Source of the DNA: Cladochytrium replicatum
Taxonomy: Eukaryota; Chytridiomycota; Chytridiomycetes; Cladochytriales; Cladochytriaceae
Reading direction: 5' to 3'
Assembly: GCA_025526935.1 (NCBI GenBank)
Contig: JAHLKD010000013.1
Coordinates: 248,001 to 312,000 of the forward strand
Length of the DNA stretch: 64,000 nucleotides
Part shown: positions 49,401 through 61,755 of the stretch, in pieces
Position numbering within the stretch: position 1 is the first letter of the stretch
Layout of the letters: each line of letters starts with the position of its first letter
Position numbers and translations under genes: made by a program
Notes under the pieces: generated by a model
What the model was told of the DNA's origin: nothing
Databases searched by the model: none
The model's input: only the letters and a program-made list of their open reading frames with translations

Positions 49401-52400
49401 CATATTCATTATTTTGACTCGTGAAGATGGACGATGGCCAATAAGAATTGATAACAAGACTGGGGTTGACGTTATTATTTATCAACAAGTGGGAGCTTGC
49501 GTAGTTTGAAGAGTGGTCCACCAGCTTACTTGCAATTTCCAGGGTGCCAAAAATCGATACAGAATTGGACGAGGAGGTTCTCGACAGTTCGCATGGGATT
49601 ATCCTTCAAGTCCGAAAAAGGCGCTCATGCTTTTTGTCAATGGCGTTGAGCGTGAGCTTGACATCTTGGAGGTTGGGCAATTACAGCCATTCAAATATCA
49701 AGTGAGTAAAATTACATTATATAACGCGGCGAACAGCTGATATTGTTTCATAGGTCAATGGTCGCATAGAAGTCATGGCCATTGATGTCGCCGCGGAGGG
49801 ACCACAGATCGCTCTTCAGTTAGCTCCATACGTGGAATCTGAGAGTCGGTATAAGTCAAAGGACGAAACACGTGAGTCGGGAGATGAGTTTGAATTGGTA
49901 AGTACTGTAGAAGTCCATATCACTCTCCTAAATATTACGTGGAAGACTACAAAAGAAGAAGATGTTCAAACCATTGTTACAATTCGGCTCGAGGGCATCG
50001 GCGTATCTTTGATAACCCAATCAATGCAGGTTAGTTTCGAAAAGAAAGCGAAAGAACCAGTGTTTAACAATCATAATCTCAGGAATTTCTTTATGCGTCG
50101 ATCAAACAATTTGCCTTCATATTCACTAATGGCACATTGACGCAAACAGTAGGGTTTGAAATTATGTGGATGCAGGTAGGCGGTTGTTGAATAACCTTTT
50201 AACAATCTTTGACTTTCTCTTTGAGATTGACAATCAAGTATACGGAGCAGCGGAACCCATTTTGATGTATCCAACTGTAATATCAAAACGTGACCAGATC
50301 CACCGCCCTGTATTGTGGGGGAGTGTATCAAAATCAAAAGATTCATGTGAGAGAAGCTATTCTGAAAGTGGCGGTATTGACAAACCTGACCTAAAAATCT
50401 CTTCAACTTTTGCAGCGTATGGCGTCGATTACTATCACTATTTTACCATCCTCCTCCAAGAATTATCCTTCGATCTCGATGAAGCTGTCCTTGTAATGCT
50501 AACAGACTACTTTAGGTTCAGCAAGCGAGACGATGATGCTCCTCCGTAAGTTTATTGGCATTAAACAGTGCGTATCGTTTACTGGTCGTATTAGTGAAAA
50601 GTTGGTAGATTCAAACAGCGGAATCCCAACCCCAAGCTCCAGTGAGGGGGAAATCAGGATGTATTTCGAGAATCTGCTATTGCAGCCCATTCAGCTCAAC
50701 TTTACCTTTTCGCGAGCTTCTGCCACAAAACGGAAAGATGAAGATGAGCGGTATGAAAGGTTTGTTTTGCCTTAAGTTCAGTCACTTACTCCGTCCACTT
50801 TCCTTTCAAGACCGAGCAGTTTAATCGCATTTGTCGTTGAAGTTTTAACTGCCACAATTGGGAATGTCCACGTATGGCGCTCAGCTTTCTGCTCTTTATT
50901 CGAGTCCTCATACCACTTTTACGTTTTTAGAATGCTCCGATTCGTTTGAATGTAGGTTGAAATGCTTTTGAAGGCTTCAGCAAGTCGTGACTTCTTGTAT
51001 TAGGCACTGAATCTCCGACATCCGATCGTCACATTCAGCCAGCTCATCGACCTTATTACGAAGTTCTATTCTCAAGAAGTTGTTGGTCAGGTTCGTTCGG
51101 CGGTTCGGATTTCTCTGTAGTCTTCCACTGAACAAAATTTCAAAGTTTCATAAGGTGATCGGTTCAGCCGACTTCCTTGGGAACCCCATCGGGCTGTTCC
51201 AAAATGTCAGCTCTGGTGTCACAGATCTGTTTTACGAGCCATTACAAGGATTAGAGCTAGCTCGTCCGCAGGATTTCACGATCGGTCTGGCAAAGGTCTG
51301 GATTATTCACGCTTTTCGTTTGTGATCTAAACCTTCGGCAAAAAGGGAGGGGCGAGTTTCTTCAAGAAAACTGTATTTGGGCTGTCGGACACGTTCTCAA
51401 AGTTCACTGGCAGTGTTGGCAAAGGTTTGTCTACTCACGAAAAATTGCTCGATGGTGTCTCACGTTCAAGAACTTAGGTCTATCTGTTATAACACTGGAT
51501 GAAGAAGTAAGAGGAATTACTTCGTCTTGTGCACGCTAAAGTAAATCCATTTCGTCAGTTCCAAGAGCAGCGTCGTCTCAGAAATCGGTAGGTGTGAACT
51601 ATATTCAGGAAGATCAACTGTTCAAATCTTCACCTTGAGTAATCGCCCTCGCCATGCTGTGTACGGTGTAACGAACGGCGTCGGATCGTTTGCGGAAAGC
51701 GTGTTCAGCGGCGTCACGGGGCTTCTGGTGCGGGAACGTGAGCTTTTGTACTCAAATAAGGCACTAACATCCTTCTAGGTGAAGCCGATCGAGGGAGCTG
51801 GTCGGGAAGGGGTGGGCGGGTTCTTCAAAGGACTTGGCAAAGGCGTGATTGGGTAAGTCTATTGACAATAAACTTTAACAGGTTGCTAAATAGATGCAGA
51901 GTGGCCACAAAACCCGTCCTTGGAGTGTTTGATCTAGCTACAAACGTCGCCGAAGGTTCCATCATAGCTGAGGATTTAAGGCTGGCTCTAACTTTCCAAC
52001 AGGCATTCGAAACACAACGACAGTATTTGATACTGAAATCGATCGCCAGAGGTATCCTCGTCATATTGGAAGCGATGGAATTCTTAAGGTAGTTACGCTT
52101 GAAAGTGAATGTGGACGATTTGATGGTTTAACTGATAAACTCCTGAAGGCGTACGATCAACGACAAGCGCTCGGATTATCCTGGTTAAAAGGCGTCGACA
52201 ATGGTCGATTTTTTGGAGAGGAGTACGTGGCACATCTTGGTATATCTTCCAATCGGATGCGTGAATTTTTGCTGACATACTTTCAGAACTTCGGCTTGAA
52301 GACCTAGTTGCGATGGTGACCGACCGGCGCACAGCTGTTTTACGAATCAAACGTCTGAAGGTGGAATGGTCATTACCATATGAAGGTGGAAGTCTTGTGC

Positions 52401-52691
52401 CATGAATTATTTAATAACTGATTACTCTTTCGCTCAGACCTTAAGAAGGCATCGGTTGAGAGTAGTGAGGTCATTCTTGCAACTAAAGGATTTGGAGGAC
52501 AACAGTCCGAATCGATTCGAATTCCTTGTGCAGATCCCACTAGCGCGAAGGTAAGAATGGATTATCGCACGACGAACAAATTTTTACTGATTGCTATTTG
52601 GGACGATCAAGTGGTTGCATGGGATTGTCGAGTCTGCGTTTTCTTCGTACTTGTCTTCTTCCAGATCGTAACTATTTCCGATGAATTGTAA
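40455..52691 (+). CDS. VPS13: VPS13 bridge-like lipid transfer protein
   Basis: A very large multi-exon gene, about 3,300 aa; yeast Vps13 is 3,144. Exon 1 is 40455-40493 ([13 protein letters not shown]). After a 140-bp intron comes [20 protein letters not shown] and, further on, [20 protein letters not shown] and [12 protein letters not shown], the canonical chorein N-terminus. A central exon of about 2.9 kb (43780-46680) covers the hydrophobic-groove repeats (extended chorein). The VAB region follows (about 47200-49750: [35 protein letters not shown]). The C-terminal region contains [33 protein letters not shown] and DLATNVAEG, the APT1/ATG2-C-like helices, then a PH-like end near [21 protein letters not shown]13 moves phospholipids between organelles at contact sites. 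No frame break was found in the segments traced; not all junctions were followed. Confidence 0.93.
40584..40604. repeat. (TG)n microsatellite in VPS13 intron 1
   Basis: An uninterrupted 21-bp TG run inside the 140-bp first intron of VPS13 (40494-40633). That intron is more than twice the usual length in this window. It is likely length-polymorphic; no function is implied. Confidence 0.9.
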
Positions 52692-55600
52692 TCATGTTGT
52701 ATTCAAATGCAAAAGTTTTGGAAATGCTCGACTAGCTGAATAGAATCGACAACTAACTACATTCGCAACGAGGCAATGGTAGAGGTGGGTTTCTCTGACA
52801 TAAATTCTATTCAATCTCAGTGGCGAGCGATTCAGTGTTCCCATTCCCTCCATTGTGCATTTGCTGGAAGTGTTGAATGTTGTTCGATTTTTGACACTTC
52901 AGGAAGGGGACCCTCGGGTAAGTTCCCTAAGGTCAGGCCATCTCCATCGCCTGACGGAGTGATGTCGATCTTAATTGGTTGGAGGGGAATGTGATTGGGT
53001 CTCAAGCGTAGATGTTCTTTTTGTTCCTCTTCCTTGAATTGGAAAACCCTCGAGCACGCTTCAAGCGCTCCAGCTTTACCATTAGTTGCCATCGACCATC
53101 GGATCTTGGTTGCTTTGCTGAAGTGCATCGACTATGATCCCGTTCCAGATAGTTCGTATGTCGAGACATAATGATCGAGAAACGCATTATGTTGTGCTGT
53201 TTTACCAGCATCATGAAACTTTCTGTCAGTACTTTCTTGTAGTAGTTATGGTGTTTCTTCCATGGAAGGGGCCCCCGCAGTTTGGCTTTACTCTTTCCTC
53301 AAGCTGCATCACTACGGGCCCACAGCAATCGCCAGTTTATCTACAATGGCTTTAATTTCCGGTAATGGCATCCCACTTGGTTCGAAAATTGCGAGAATTA
53401 GCACATATCGGGTGCATCATATAATTAAGGTTTTTGTTCTAAATACGACCTTCAACCTGAATGTTATCAGCACCAACAGTGCTCACAAACAAACCAACTG
53501 CGCTAATGACCCAGATCACCACATCAGACATGGCTACCACTTCATCCACTGTGCTGACCCCAACAACTCTGCGACAGGCGGGGTGCTTCGAGTGCCATCT
53601 TTGCTGATAAAAACAAAAATGAAGTCAAATTGGAGGCACTAATCATCCCAAATTCTAATGGGCAAAGAATTTGAAGCACTCTCAAAACTTTCGTGGTTGA
53701 GGTAACAACTGCAGATATTGTCAAGGCTATGGCAGAGACTGTGGTAGTGGACATTTTAATACTCACTACAATAGATCATCTTCGTGAGTCCGACAAGTCA
53801 AGATAGTGCCGGGCTCTCAATGCTCAAGCAAGTCAAGAACAGGTCCAAATCACAAGTTTCAAATATGTACTCTCGTCCTGGTCAATTGTTCCTGGATGAA
53901 ACCACCACCAAAAATGAACTAGTCCAAGAGCATATACAAAACATGTGTGACAAACATTTGCTGCAGAAACATGGCAAATAAGGCAACGAGACAGTGTGGC
54001 AAGACCATAAAGAAAATAAATCTTGAACAAAAACATCCCAGATTTTAACATATCTTAAATACATATACACAGTTCATCACTTTGGGAGCACCTCAAACAA
54101 TTGAGCACTGGCATAGTACCATTAACTTTCAACCCACAGGACAAGATGAATGAAAACCGTTGGATAGGCTAATAGCGAGCACAAGAGCTCCACAAAGGCC
54201 GCTGTTACATTAACAGGATCAACGATCTTGCTGAACATATATTAGAGTCAGCAGATATCTTGATAGATATTGTGATACCGGGAATCTCTGAAACTTTTGC
54301 TGGGCAAGTCTTGAAATTGAATTGATGTATGTGTAGTTGAATATACAAAGGTGGTGTGAGCAAAGTAGAAACACAACAAACTTGAGATCATGAATTAAAA
54401 AGCGCACTCTCCCTTGTTTAAAACATTTCTAAATATAACAAAGTATTGAGAACTATTCGGAGAGCCAGTAGCAATTAGAAATGGGGAGCTGCAAACACGA
54501 CATCTCCCAGCTGTGATAAGGCTTTGAGACAGTTCACAGCTTGCTGCCAAAGACCATTTGTCTTGTAACCAGATTCACCCACTGTGCCAAGTCTGTTTGG
54601 GCATCTGGCGAAGTGGTTTCCATATTTAGTTAATTAGGCAAATCTAGCATGCAAATTGTCAGGTTAAAGGAGTTGACGAGGAGATAATTCAGCAACTGTG
54701 CCGAAGTAAACATTGTGAGAAAGAAAGTATGTTGTACCTAGCTGCGAAGACGAGCACATCATCCTCTCTCCACGACCTTCCAAATTGTGTAACAGTGATT
54801 GTCAAAACAAGGAAAGGAAATTTGAAGATGAGTCAAGCATTCTCATTCCCAATTCTTCAACTTGGTTCCAACGGGTGTTCAGTTTCTTGCATTTGCGTAT
54901 ATATTTTGCCCTTTTTTTGGGACCTCTACAACTTATAATTCTGTATGTCATTGCTCATTGTATTAAAAAGTCTTCTGTAAAAGCGCCACGATGGGTGAGG
55001 ATCCAGAACAACTTGTTTCGCTCTTTTGCTTCAGAACCCCATACCAAGTGCATCCCGGCAATGTTTGTGCACTTCCTGACCAGTACTTGCTTCGTCTTGA
55101 AGAAGCTCAGATTCAGAACCTCAAGAAGGCTTACGCAATAGAGCCATGAGACATCCTGAGCCACACGTTATGGGGTGCTGGGAGTCTTTGGATTCGAAAT
55201 CATTCTGGCCCTCTACACAAACACTATCAACTCCAAGTACCTGGATGGTGCAAATTTCCCCCCAGACTGCCCAGCCATGCCACAAGATCTGGCTGGAATA
55301 TGTTGCCGAGGTTGCTAAGAGAGATAACATCAGCGAGAACAATAATTACGTGCTCGTGATTATCAGGATTGTTGTCTTCGCGCGCTCAAGAACCAGAAAG
55401 AGAATCAGCTCAACACAGCAATCTCTGTAGGTGCGTGGGACAATGCTACATTTCACAGGTTAGTGTTTGAGGCAGCCAAAGCTGGTGAAATTCCTGGTGT
55501 GACAGCACATGAAGCGACTTCTGGTGGCTCCAGCCTCACCAAATCACTCAGAACAGGTGCGCTATTAATTAATCATGCATTTGCTAGTATATTTTTAGAG

Positions 55601-55717
55601 AGGTTAGCTGTATCTGATATATTACTGAAGTACTGTCAAAGAGTATAGCATACATTCCTTTAACATTCTGACTAAGATGCTGGGCCTGTATCTTCCACGA
55701 CATACATTACCAACACC
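52692..55717. other. Accessory stretch with degenerate coding-like fragments
   Basis: A ~3 kb stretch holding only short frames on both strands that change phase: a minus-strand piece near 52832-53128, plus-strand pieces near 53134-53990, and a plus-strand series at about 54990-55540 (MGEDPEQLVSLFCFRTPYQV, YLDGANFPPDCPAMPQDL, AAKAGEIPGVTAHEATSGGS). The last series reads like a degraded gene of an unknown accessory family. Base composition is more AT-rich than in the flanking VPS13. No transposase or polymerase motif was found. Confidence 0.35.
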
Positions 55718-56467
55718 ATGCCTCGAACTACAAAGAAGCAAGCTTTGAAACAATCCAAACAATCAGCTGAAAGAGAATCAAGTGCAGAACTGGTGACTGC
55801 ACCTGAAAGGGGATCAGGTTCTGAAGCGGAAGAAGCAGAAGCAGGCCAAGATGTCAAATCCACTGCTCCTTCAAACAAACCGGCACAACGTGGTACTAAA
55901 GGGGATGCTGACTATTTACTCATTGACGGACTCTGTCCTGCTTCAGACATACGAAGCTACGACTCGGAACACTTCATCAGCAACTGTCAAACAATTCGTG
56001 ATGAATGTGGCCCAAGATTTCTTTTTCAAGGGTTGAGTAGTTTTTTGGCAGCAACACTAATCTACAACGTCGATCTTAGTCCCCAAAATGGTTTGCACGA
56101 AAAGTTTTCTACGCTTATGGAGGCTATCACCACACCTTGGAAAGATGTGATGGATGAGATTGTTGGAGAATGTACGTTGATCGACTGACACAACTCTGAC
56201 AGCAAGCTGGTTTGTCAAGCCCTGAATGAAATTCACGATGCATGCAGTGGACAAACGGAGTTCATAACAGCAGCAAACGCCTATCATATGGAGTGCTTAA
56301 AAAGTTCTTCTTTTCAGAAGGAAACAACATTCCTGGACTTTTACAGGCGGCAGGGACACAAGTACGACATTTACAGAGGAATGCCTGTCACTGCAAAGGT
56401 TGACAAGTTCCAAGGGACCATCAAACGAGCAGATGAGGACCGTGACCAGTGGTGGATGGGACTCTGA
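55718..56467 (+). CDS. Orphan accessory protein, probably two exons
   Basis: ATG 55718 opens a Lys/Gln/Ser-rich head (MPRTTKKQALKQSKQSAER), followed by an acidic segment and then a folded-looking part (DADYLLIDGLCPASDIRSYD, CGPRFLFQGLSSFLAATL). The frame stops at 56188. Removing an intron with a GTGATG donor near 56146 and an AAG acceptor at about 56204 joins WKD in frame to LVCQALNEIHDACSGQTEF, and then to LDFYRRQGHKYDIYRGMPVT and a TGA at 56465-56467. Total about 230 aa. No family was recognised. Its isolation within a repeat-bearing stretch suggests an accessory or lineage-specific gene. Confidence 0.45.
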
Positions 56468-56649
56468 AGATATGAACCAGATACAGAAACTGATTTGGGC
56501 TGTTCCACCTACAACTTGCAACTTGTGATTGTTTAGTGGAGTTTTTATACATGTTTACAATAGTGTTTGTAAATATCACACTGTCCACACAGACACAAAG
56601 TGTTTATGTAACTATCAAGCTTGTTTAATCACTCCTCTCATGAGCAGCA

Positions 56650-56830
56650 AAAACCTGGCGGGTAAGGGTCGGGTACGGTTTCAACCACTTCGGGTCTGGG
56701 TATACCATTCCTACCCACAGTGACCCGGTGGGTGCCTGGACAAACAAGACCCGACATAATGGCTTTACTCGGGTTGCCTCAGAAACCCAGACCCAACCCG
56801 GACCGACCCGCACCCGCCGAACTTTAGGTG
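56650..56830. repeat. CGGGT-rich imperfect inverted repeat
   Basis: The left part is rich in GGGTCGGGTACGG and CGGGTCTGGGTATACC words. The right part carries their complements (ACCCAGACCCAACCCG, GACCGACCCGCACCCG). The two arms pair imperfectly, over roughly 50-60 bp each, around a centre near 56740. The frames crossing it are low-complexity by-products of the repeats. It may be a non-autonomous element or a structured repeat; no target duplication was defined. Confidence 0.55.
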
Positions 56831-57022
56831 TTCGTGAGTTTGCATATGGAAGCAATCTGGGGGTCGATCTCCAAGCTGTTGTTAAGGATAAGTGTGCTGA
56901 CAGGACGAGAGTGAAGGCTGGATGCCTTTGCAAGGAATAGGTTGAACTTCGAGGGTTGGTCGGATTTGTTTTTCAGAAGGAATATCCACAAAAGGTGGGC
57001 GTAGTGATCTAAGTAGGTAAGT

Positions 57023-57968
57023 TCATAGCTTTCCCCCTTCAGGACTTGCAGTTTTCATGGGATCAAATAGGTCGATGTCGAGAGGACGACGGGCTTTACG
57101 GGACTCGGCCGGTGGGAAAGGAAATCGGCGAAGTCTAGCATAAATGCATCCTTCACAAAGTGGATCGACACATTGAGGTATGCCTTTTGCGTGAGTGGTG
57201 GTAAGAAGTAAGTACTCGTGATTGCAATGCCCAAAGACGACCGTGATAGAGGACATTGGGGTCAGATGGTTTGGCTTGAATAGTCATGATTTGAGCAGAT
57301 ACACGTTCGATGTGACCTTTCTTGCCACAATGGCCGCACATTTCGTTGGAACAGCACTTGTTAATCGTGTTCCCGAGGCGTTTGCAAGAGGTAGAACAAC
57401 GATTATTGGTGGGAGCAGATGATTTGTTCTTACCACCGGTGAAGTACACGGAACCAGTCGCTGTGTCGCGGTTGACAGAGGCTTCTTCACGGATGAAGGC
57501 GGCAAGGCGGTCCTTCAGGTTGGCTGTGGAAGTAATCTTTTGTTTCTGTATTTTGACGTCGATGGCGTATGCTGAATCGAGACTGTCGAGGAAACGATGG
57601 GCGGGGGTGGCGTCCTGATCTCCCCAGCAGCGCGATCACGCATATCGTAACGTGCAATGAGAGTGTTGTAGTGGAGCTGGACAGAGGTAACTTGTCTGAG
57701 AGAACTTGGCGATCTGAACGTTGAGTTCATTTGCCAGGTCGTGGTCTCCTTTCCCCCCCCCCCCCCCCCCCCCCCCCCACGAGTCCAAGATGAGTTCCCA
57801 CGCTTCAGCGACAGAAGTCAGAGCGAGAAGCGGTTTGCGAAGATGGTTGCCAACGAGAGAGCGAATCAGACCAAGAGCTTGTCCATTATCCTTAGCCCAT
57901 TTCGAGTACATGCTGTACTTGCGGTCAAAGACGGAATTACGCGCAGTTAATGGTGGCTGCGGTCGCAT
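57023..57968 (-). mobile_element. Ty1/copia-type retrotransposon remnant, gag plus pre-integrase
   Basis: Minus strand: a gag-like UBN2 segment (DRKYSMYSKWAKDNGQALGL, VGNHLRKPLLALTSVAEAWE), interrupted by a 26-C run (57753-57778, Gly in frame), then DLANELNVQIAKFSQTS. Further on is a CCHC zinc knuckle (CGHCGKKGHIERVC). Almost immediately after it lies a GAG-pre-integrase/integrase head (CVDPLCEGCIYARL, then RRPLDIDLFDPM). Protease, most of integrase, reverse transcriptase and RNase H are missing, and frames change repeatedly. It is an internally deleted, inactive element with its 5' end at the high-coordinate side. Confidence 0.8.
57753..57778. repeat. 26-bp poly(C) tract
   Basis: Twenty-six consecutive C residues inside the copia gag remnant, by far the longest homopolymer in the window. 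The length may be partly a sequencing or assembly artefact. Confidence 0.9.
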
Positions 57969-58197
57969 TTGCGTCGTCTGGCATATCAGGTACTAGAACA
58001 GGCGCAAGAGGGATTTGATCCACAGGAGTAGATAATGTGTCATCGACGCCTCGTGCGCGAAGGAAGGTTTGGGTAGAAACTACCACTCAGGGTAATTCAA
58101 ACCGGAGAACTGAACAACTGGTTTGTCTGATAATAAAGAGCGCTGAAAGATATATAAAAGCGAATGGGAGGCAGCTTACGGGGTCAGATCTAGAGTT

Positions 58198-58211
58198 CGG
58201 GGCTCATAACC
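58198..58211 (-). other. Half-tRNA-iMet primer-binding site of the copia element
   Basis: On the minus strand the sequence GGTTATGAGCCCCG lies between an LTR-like end (TTCTACA; plus strand TGTAGAA from 58212) and the gag leader. It is complementary to the initiator tRNA-Met anticodon stem-loop (GGGCTCATAACC). Priming from a cleaved half of initiator tRNA, and not from its 3' end, is known for copia and Ty5-type elements. A TATA-like TTTATATATC lies in the leader at about 58150-58160. Confidence 0.6.
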
Positions 58212-59094
58212 TGTAGAACTGAGATCTGTGTAAGGACGGGGGAAGTCCCCAATAAGGTTTTATTAAGTTTTGGGACAGCTGTTAAACAGGTGCACGATAT
58301 CCTGGATCCGTGTCCAGAGTTTGATTGAGAGTCGCCAAAGTTGATTCGAGCGACTCCCGTTTTACTCTCTAAAAGCTAACGTTGAACAACGGCTTTAAGA
58401 TGAGGGAATTACATTTCAGCCGCTCCCTGTCGCTGATGCAGTTGTATCAGGCGTTTCCGTGTAGCGGTCCGCACTTGGACACCTCTGAACTGGTGTATTT
58501 TTGTATTTGTCTTTTGCTCTCTTACTCTTCTTTTAAAAAACTTCCTTGTGTATGGCATGGCAACCCAGCGTAACGCTGCAACTAGTTCTCAAGTCTTGGA
58601 ATCCGATGGTGAGAGTTGATGAGGTCTAACAAACTACGAAACGAAAGGCTCAAACCGAACGCATTTCCTGAGAATGTGCTTAAGGCATACCAATGAAAAA
58701 GGGAGAACTCATTCTTAAGTCTCTCACGTTCGGGAGCAGTTCTTTCCAAAAATGATAAACAAAAACACCATAAGCCCATTTCTTTTCTTTTTCAATCTAC
58801 ACAAAGGGAAAGCGGCGGGGAATAAGTCCGCTGAACAATATGTACTGTAAAAACTCCTGAATGTAAAAAAATCACGGCGTGGGTTGAGAGGTTCGCAATC
58901 TGAAAAAAGGGAGACTAATTCCGAAAATCAAAATCCGATTCTCACAACCAAAGGGAATGTAGGGTGATGAATTTGAGAGCGTCCTTTGGACCCAACTTGC
59001 GAAAGCGGAGTAGGATCATGTTCGCATCACATCGCCGGACTGGATCTTCCGCCGCTAAGTGGGTTCATCGGATTAACCGCGCACCTATTTGGAA
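58212..59094. other. Presumed 5' LTR of the copia remnant and flank
   Basis: By position next to the primer-binding site, an LTR should begin at 58212 (plus-strand TG). Its outer end could not be fixed and no second LTR copy was found near 56.6-57.0 kb. Beyond about 58600 the sequence is AT-rich, with no supportable gene up to the stop of the PSP1-domain gene at 59095. Confidence 0.35.
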
Positions 59095-61076
59095 TCAATT
59101 GAGCGTTTGCACGATCCCTAGAATATTGATAACATACATCCAGATGCGGGTCTTGTAAACCTTGAACAATTCCCTGACAAGCTCACGGAAATCAATGCGA
59201 CGGTCCGCAACAAAGTAAAATGTCAACTTTCTCCTATCCCTGCGAGAAAGCTTGGTAAACATGCCATGAACAATAACGAAATACATACCACTGATACTCT
59301 GCGTCAACAATTTCCATGGGCAGTTTCTTCTGCCTAATTTTCGTCTGGCACAACGCCGTCGCTTTGGCTTCATCTTGGCTTTTGCTAACGAGCATTGCCA
59401 CTTCCTGAGCCTGCGCCAAACGGCAGAGCTTTTTTGGGTGCACCTCTTTGCTCGTAAATTGCGGGTCGAGCAATGGGATGTTTTCACTGTGTGCTGCCTG
59501 GTAAGCACTCAACTGCGCGATGTTTCCAATGTTGTCACCGATGACTTTCCCGAGATCTTTTCCGCGATCCGCCTCCACGATCACTAGATCACCTTTCTTG
59601 ATGTTCATCACCATATCTTCAGGAACGTAGAAGAAGTCCGTACGGCCGGCTTTGAACTCGACAACGTACAAGGGCCAGTGATAGTGAGGACCTGGGGGGA
59701 TGGGAGATGAACTGGCGGGTCCGGTTGTTACTCCGCTTCCGCTTCCAGTGCTACTGGTGGTGACTCCCTGAGCTGCCGCAAATGAGCTTTGCATCTGGAG
59801 GTTCTTTCCCGCTTCTACCCACGCCCGCGTGCGGTGATCCGTGTTTTCGAAATAATCATCAATATCTCCGTACATTGGTGCTTCGCCAGCACCGCCTTCA
59901 AGCGACAAGCTTTCCATGTGCTCACTGAGGTAGTGGGCAGCAGTTGGCGCATACATCTGCGGAGGACCAGCCAAAGAATGCCTGCGTCGGTTAATGTCGA
60001 TAGAGTCCTCAACTGCAAGTGTCCTAACACAAGAATAACATTCAGATTGTTTCACAAATAACAAAAACGATTAATTACCTGTTAACGAGTGATTGATTGT
60101 AGTCATTGAACAATCCTGGCGCATGCGAAAATCGCCTCTGCGATCGGTATCGATCCAAGCGATCCGGTGAAAGAACGTCTGACGGGCCGGTGCTCGGTGG
60201 GCGGAGGGCGTCCCACATACCAAAGTGGCTAGGTTGAGTAGATGCACGACGATGTAAAAGTCCAGCTGGCTCGTGTCCTACCCGCAACCCAGGTGGAGGC
60301 GGGGGAGTGCGAGAGTTTCTGCGTGCATCAGGGTTGCTCATTCCCCAAATATCGGATGGATAATGGTACGGCTGGTCTGGATTTTTTGGCCCAGCGGGGC
60401 TTGCAATTGGAGATTCGCCGGCACCACCGCCGTACCCAGACAGTGAATCGCCGGGAATACCGTAGATTGCGGAAGAAGACTTTGAGCGGGAGCGAACCTT
60501 GGGAAGAGAAAACTGGGTGTAGTCCAATTCATCGTCTTCATCTCCGCGGAGGGGCTCATGGGTGACACCGGCGGTATGGTTAGCATACATTGCGTCTTCG
60601 CCCATGCTACCAATGGAAAATGAGTAGCTGCGATATTGTCGGCTGTTGGGTGTGAGGCTCATGTTTGCAGTTAAGGCTGGTGTGATGGTCACGTCTGGGG
60701 CATCAACGGTGACAGCAGGCGGCTGCATCGTTGACGAAGGGCCGTCTTTCCAAATCGAGCTTGGGCCGGTCCACTGCATTCCTAAATTTCCCCACTTTGC
60801 AGTTTGAGAGACCGTCGGAGGGATGGATGTTGCAGGAGTCGAAGTTACTGAGTGTCCGTTACTTTCAAGTTCATTCGCCCTGTGCAAAGCACGCAGTCGA
60901 GCTGAAATTAAATCGTTCTGAGTGTCAAAGTCAGCCTGTGAGGAGCCGTTGGCAAGACCGTCGATAGGGCGATTCTCAGGAGTGTGAGGTGCAGAAATAG
61001 ACGGACGTCGTGGCGGACTACCTACAGCTTTCCAACTGGTGTCGTTAATGCTGAGCGACTGGTGAGCTGCGGACAT
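59095..61076 (-). CDS. PSP1 C-terminal-domain protein
   Basis: Three exons (61076-60079, 60023-59289, 59239-59095) encode 625 aa, all in frame. The N-terminal ~430 residues are Ser/Pro-rich and disordered ([25 protein letters not shown]). The C-terminal PSP1 domain is intact: [72 protein letters not shown] spliced to DRRKLTFYF, then [23 protein letters not shown]1 was found as a suppressor of DNA polymerase mutations in yeast, and fungal and kinetoplastid PSP1-domain proteins are linked to mRNA regulation; the precise role here is inferred. The start is the first ATG, with a coherent Ser-rich N-terminus. Confidence 0.92.
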
Positions 61077-61755
61077 TTGGTAGTGAGAAAAGGCGATCTG
61101 CCGAAAGCACGGATTGCATCCGCCAGGGATGTTTCAAAGAGAAGTATTGTTAGAACACTCGAACGCAGTGGCTTGCTTTCGCACAACACGCCGCACAAAC
61201 AACGGTCGCTGGGAAATCATCTTATACCTTTATTTAGCTCAGGGCAATCCCAGTGGGAGCCACAGAAATACCGAAAATTGGTACGGGTAGGTGTTGAAGG
61301 GGCACGGAGGAGAGGGGATGGAGACGTTGGGAAGTAACCTGGCCAAGCAGTTAGCAACAGCAAATTGAGCAAACTTGAGAAACGAATGCTGTTGAAGAAT
61401 GCAGGTTCACTTTAACAGAAGTTGGTTGTTCGAAAAGAAGCGTTGCAATTCAACACGGAACTCTATCATGGCAAGCAAGCGGGTAGAGCACCAATCAAAG
61501 GCCAAATGTAAGCAAGAACAATAACTTGAAAGGCGAAATAGATTCTGCTACGTATCATTTTGCCAACCAAGCTATTGCATGGCAGAAAGTGATTCGCAGA
61601 TGTTTCCACTAACCTCCACGATGTGACACTCGGATAAGCAAGCAGCAATGCTGCGGTTGAATCGACAATTCGACGAAAGGTCTAAATCTTCGTGGTTGGG
61701 TTTCGCTGTTCAAGGCGAGTGATGACGGGTCGATCTGCACCAGGCTGTGTCATCA
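61077..61755. other. Intergenic stretch upstream of the PSP1 gene
   Basis: It presumably holds the PSP1 gene promoter. No coding, tRNA or repeat feature is supportable. Confidence 0.4.

Noticed and set aside
58190-58215. Part of a tRNA-Met gene
   Set aside because: Only the anticodon arm sequence is present, with no acceptor or T-arm; it fits a retrotransposon primer-binding site instead.
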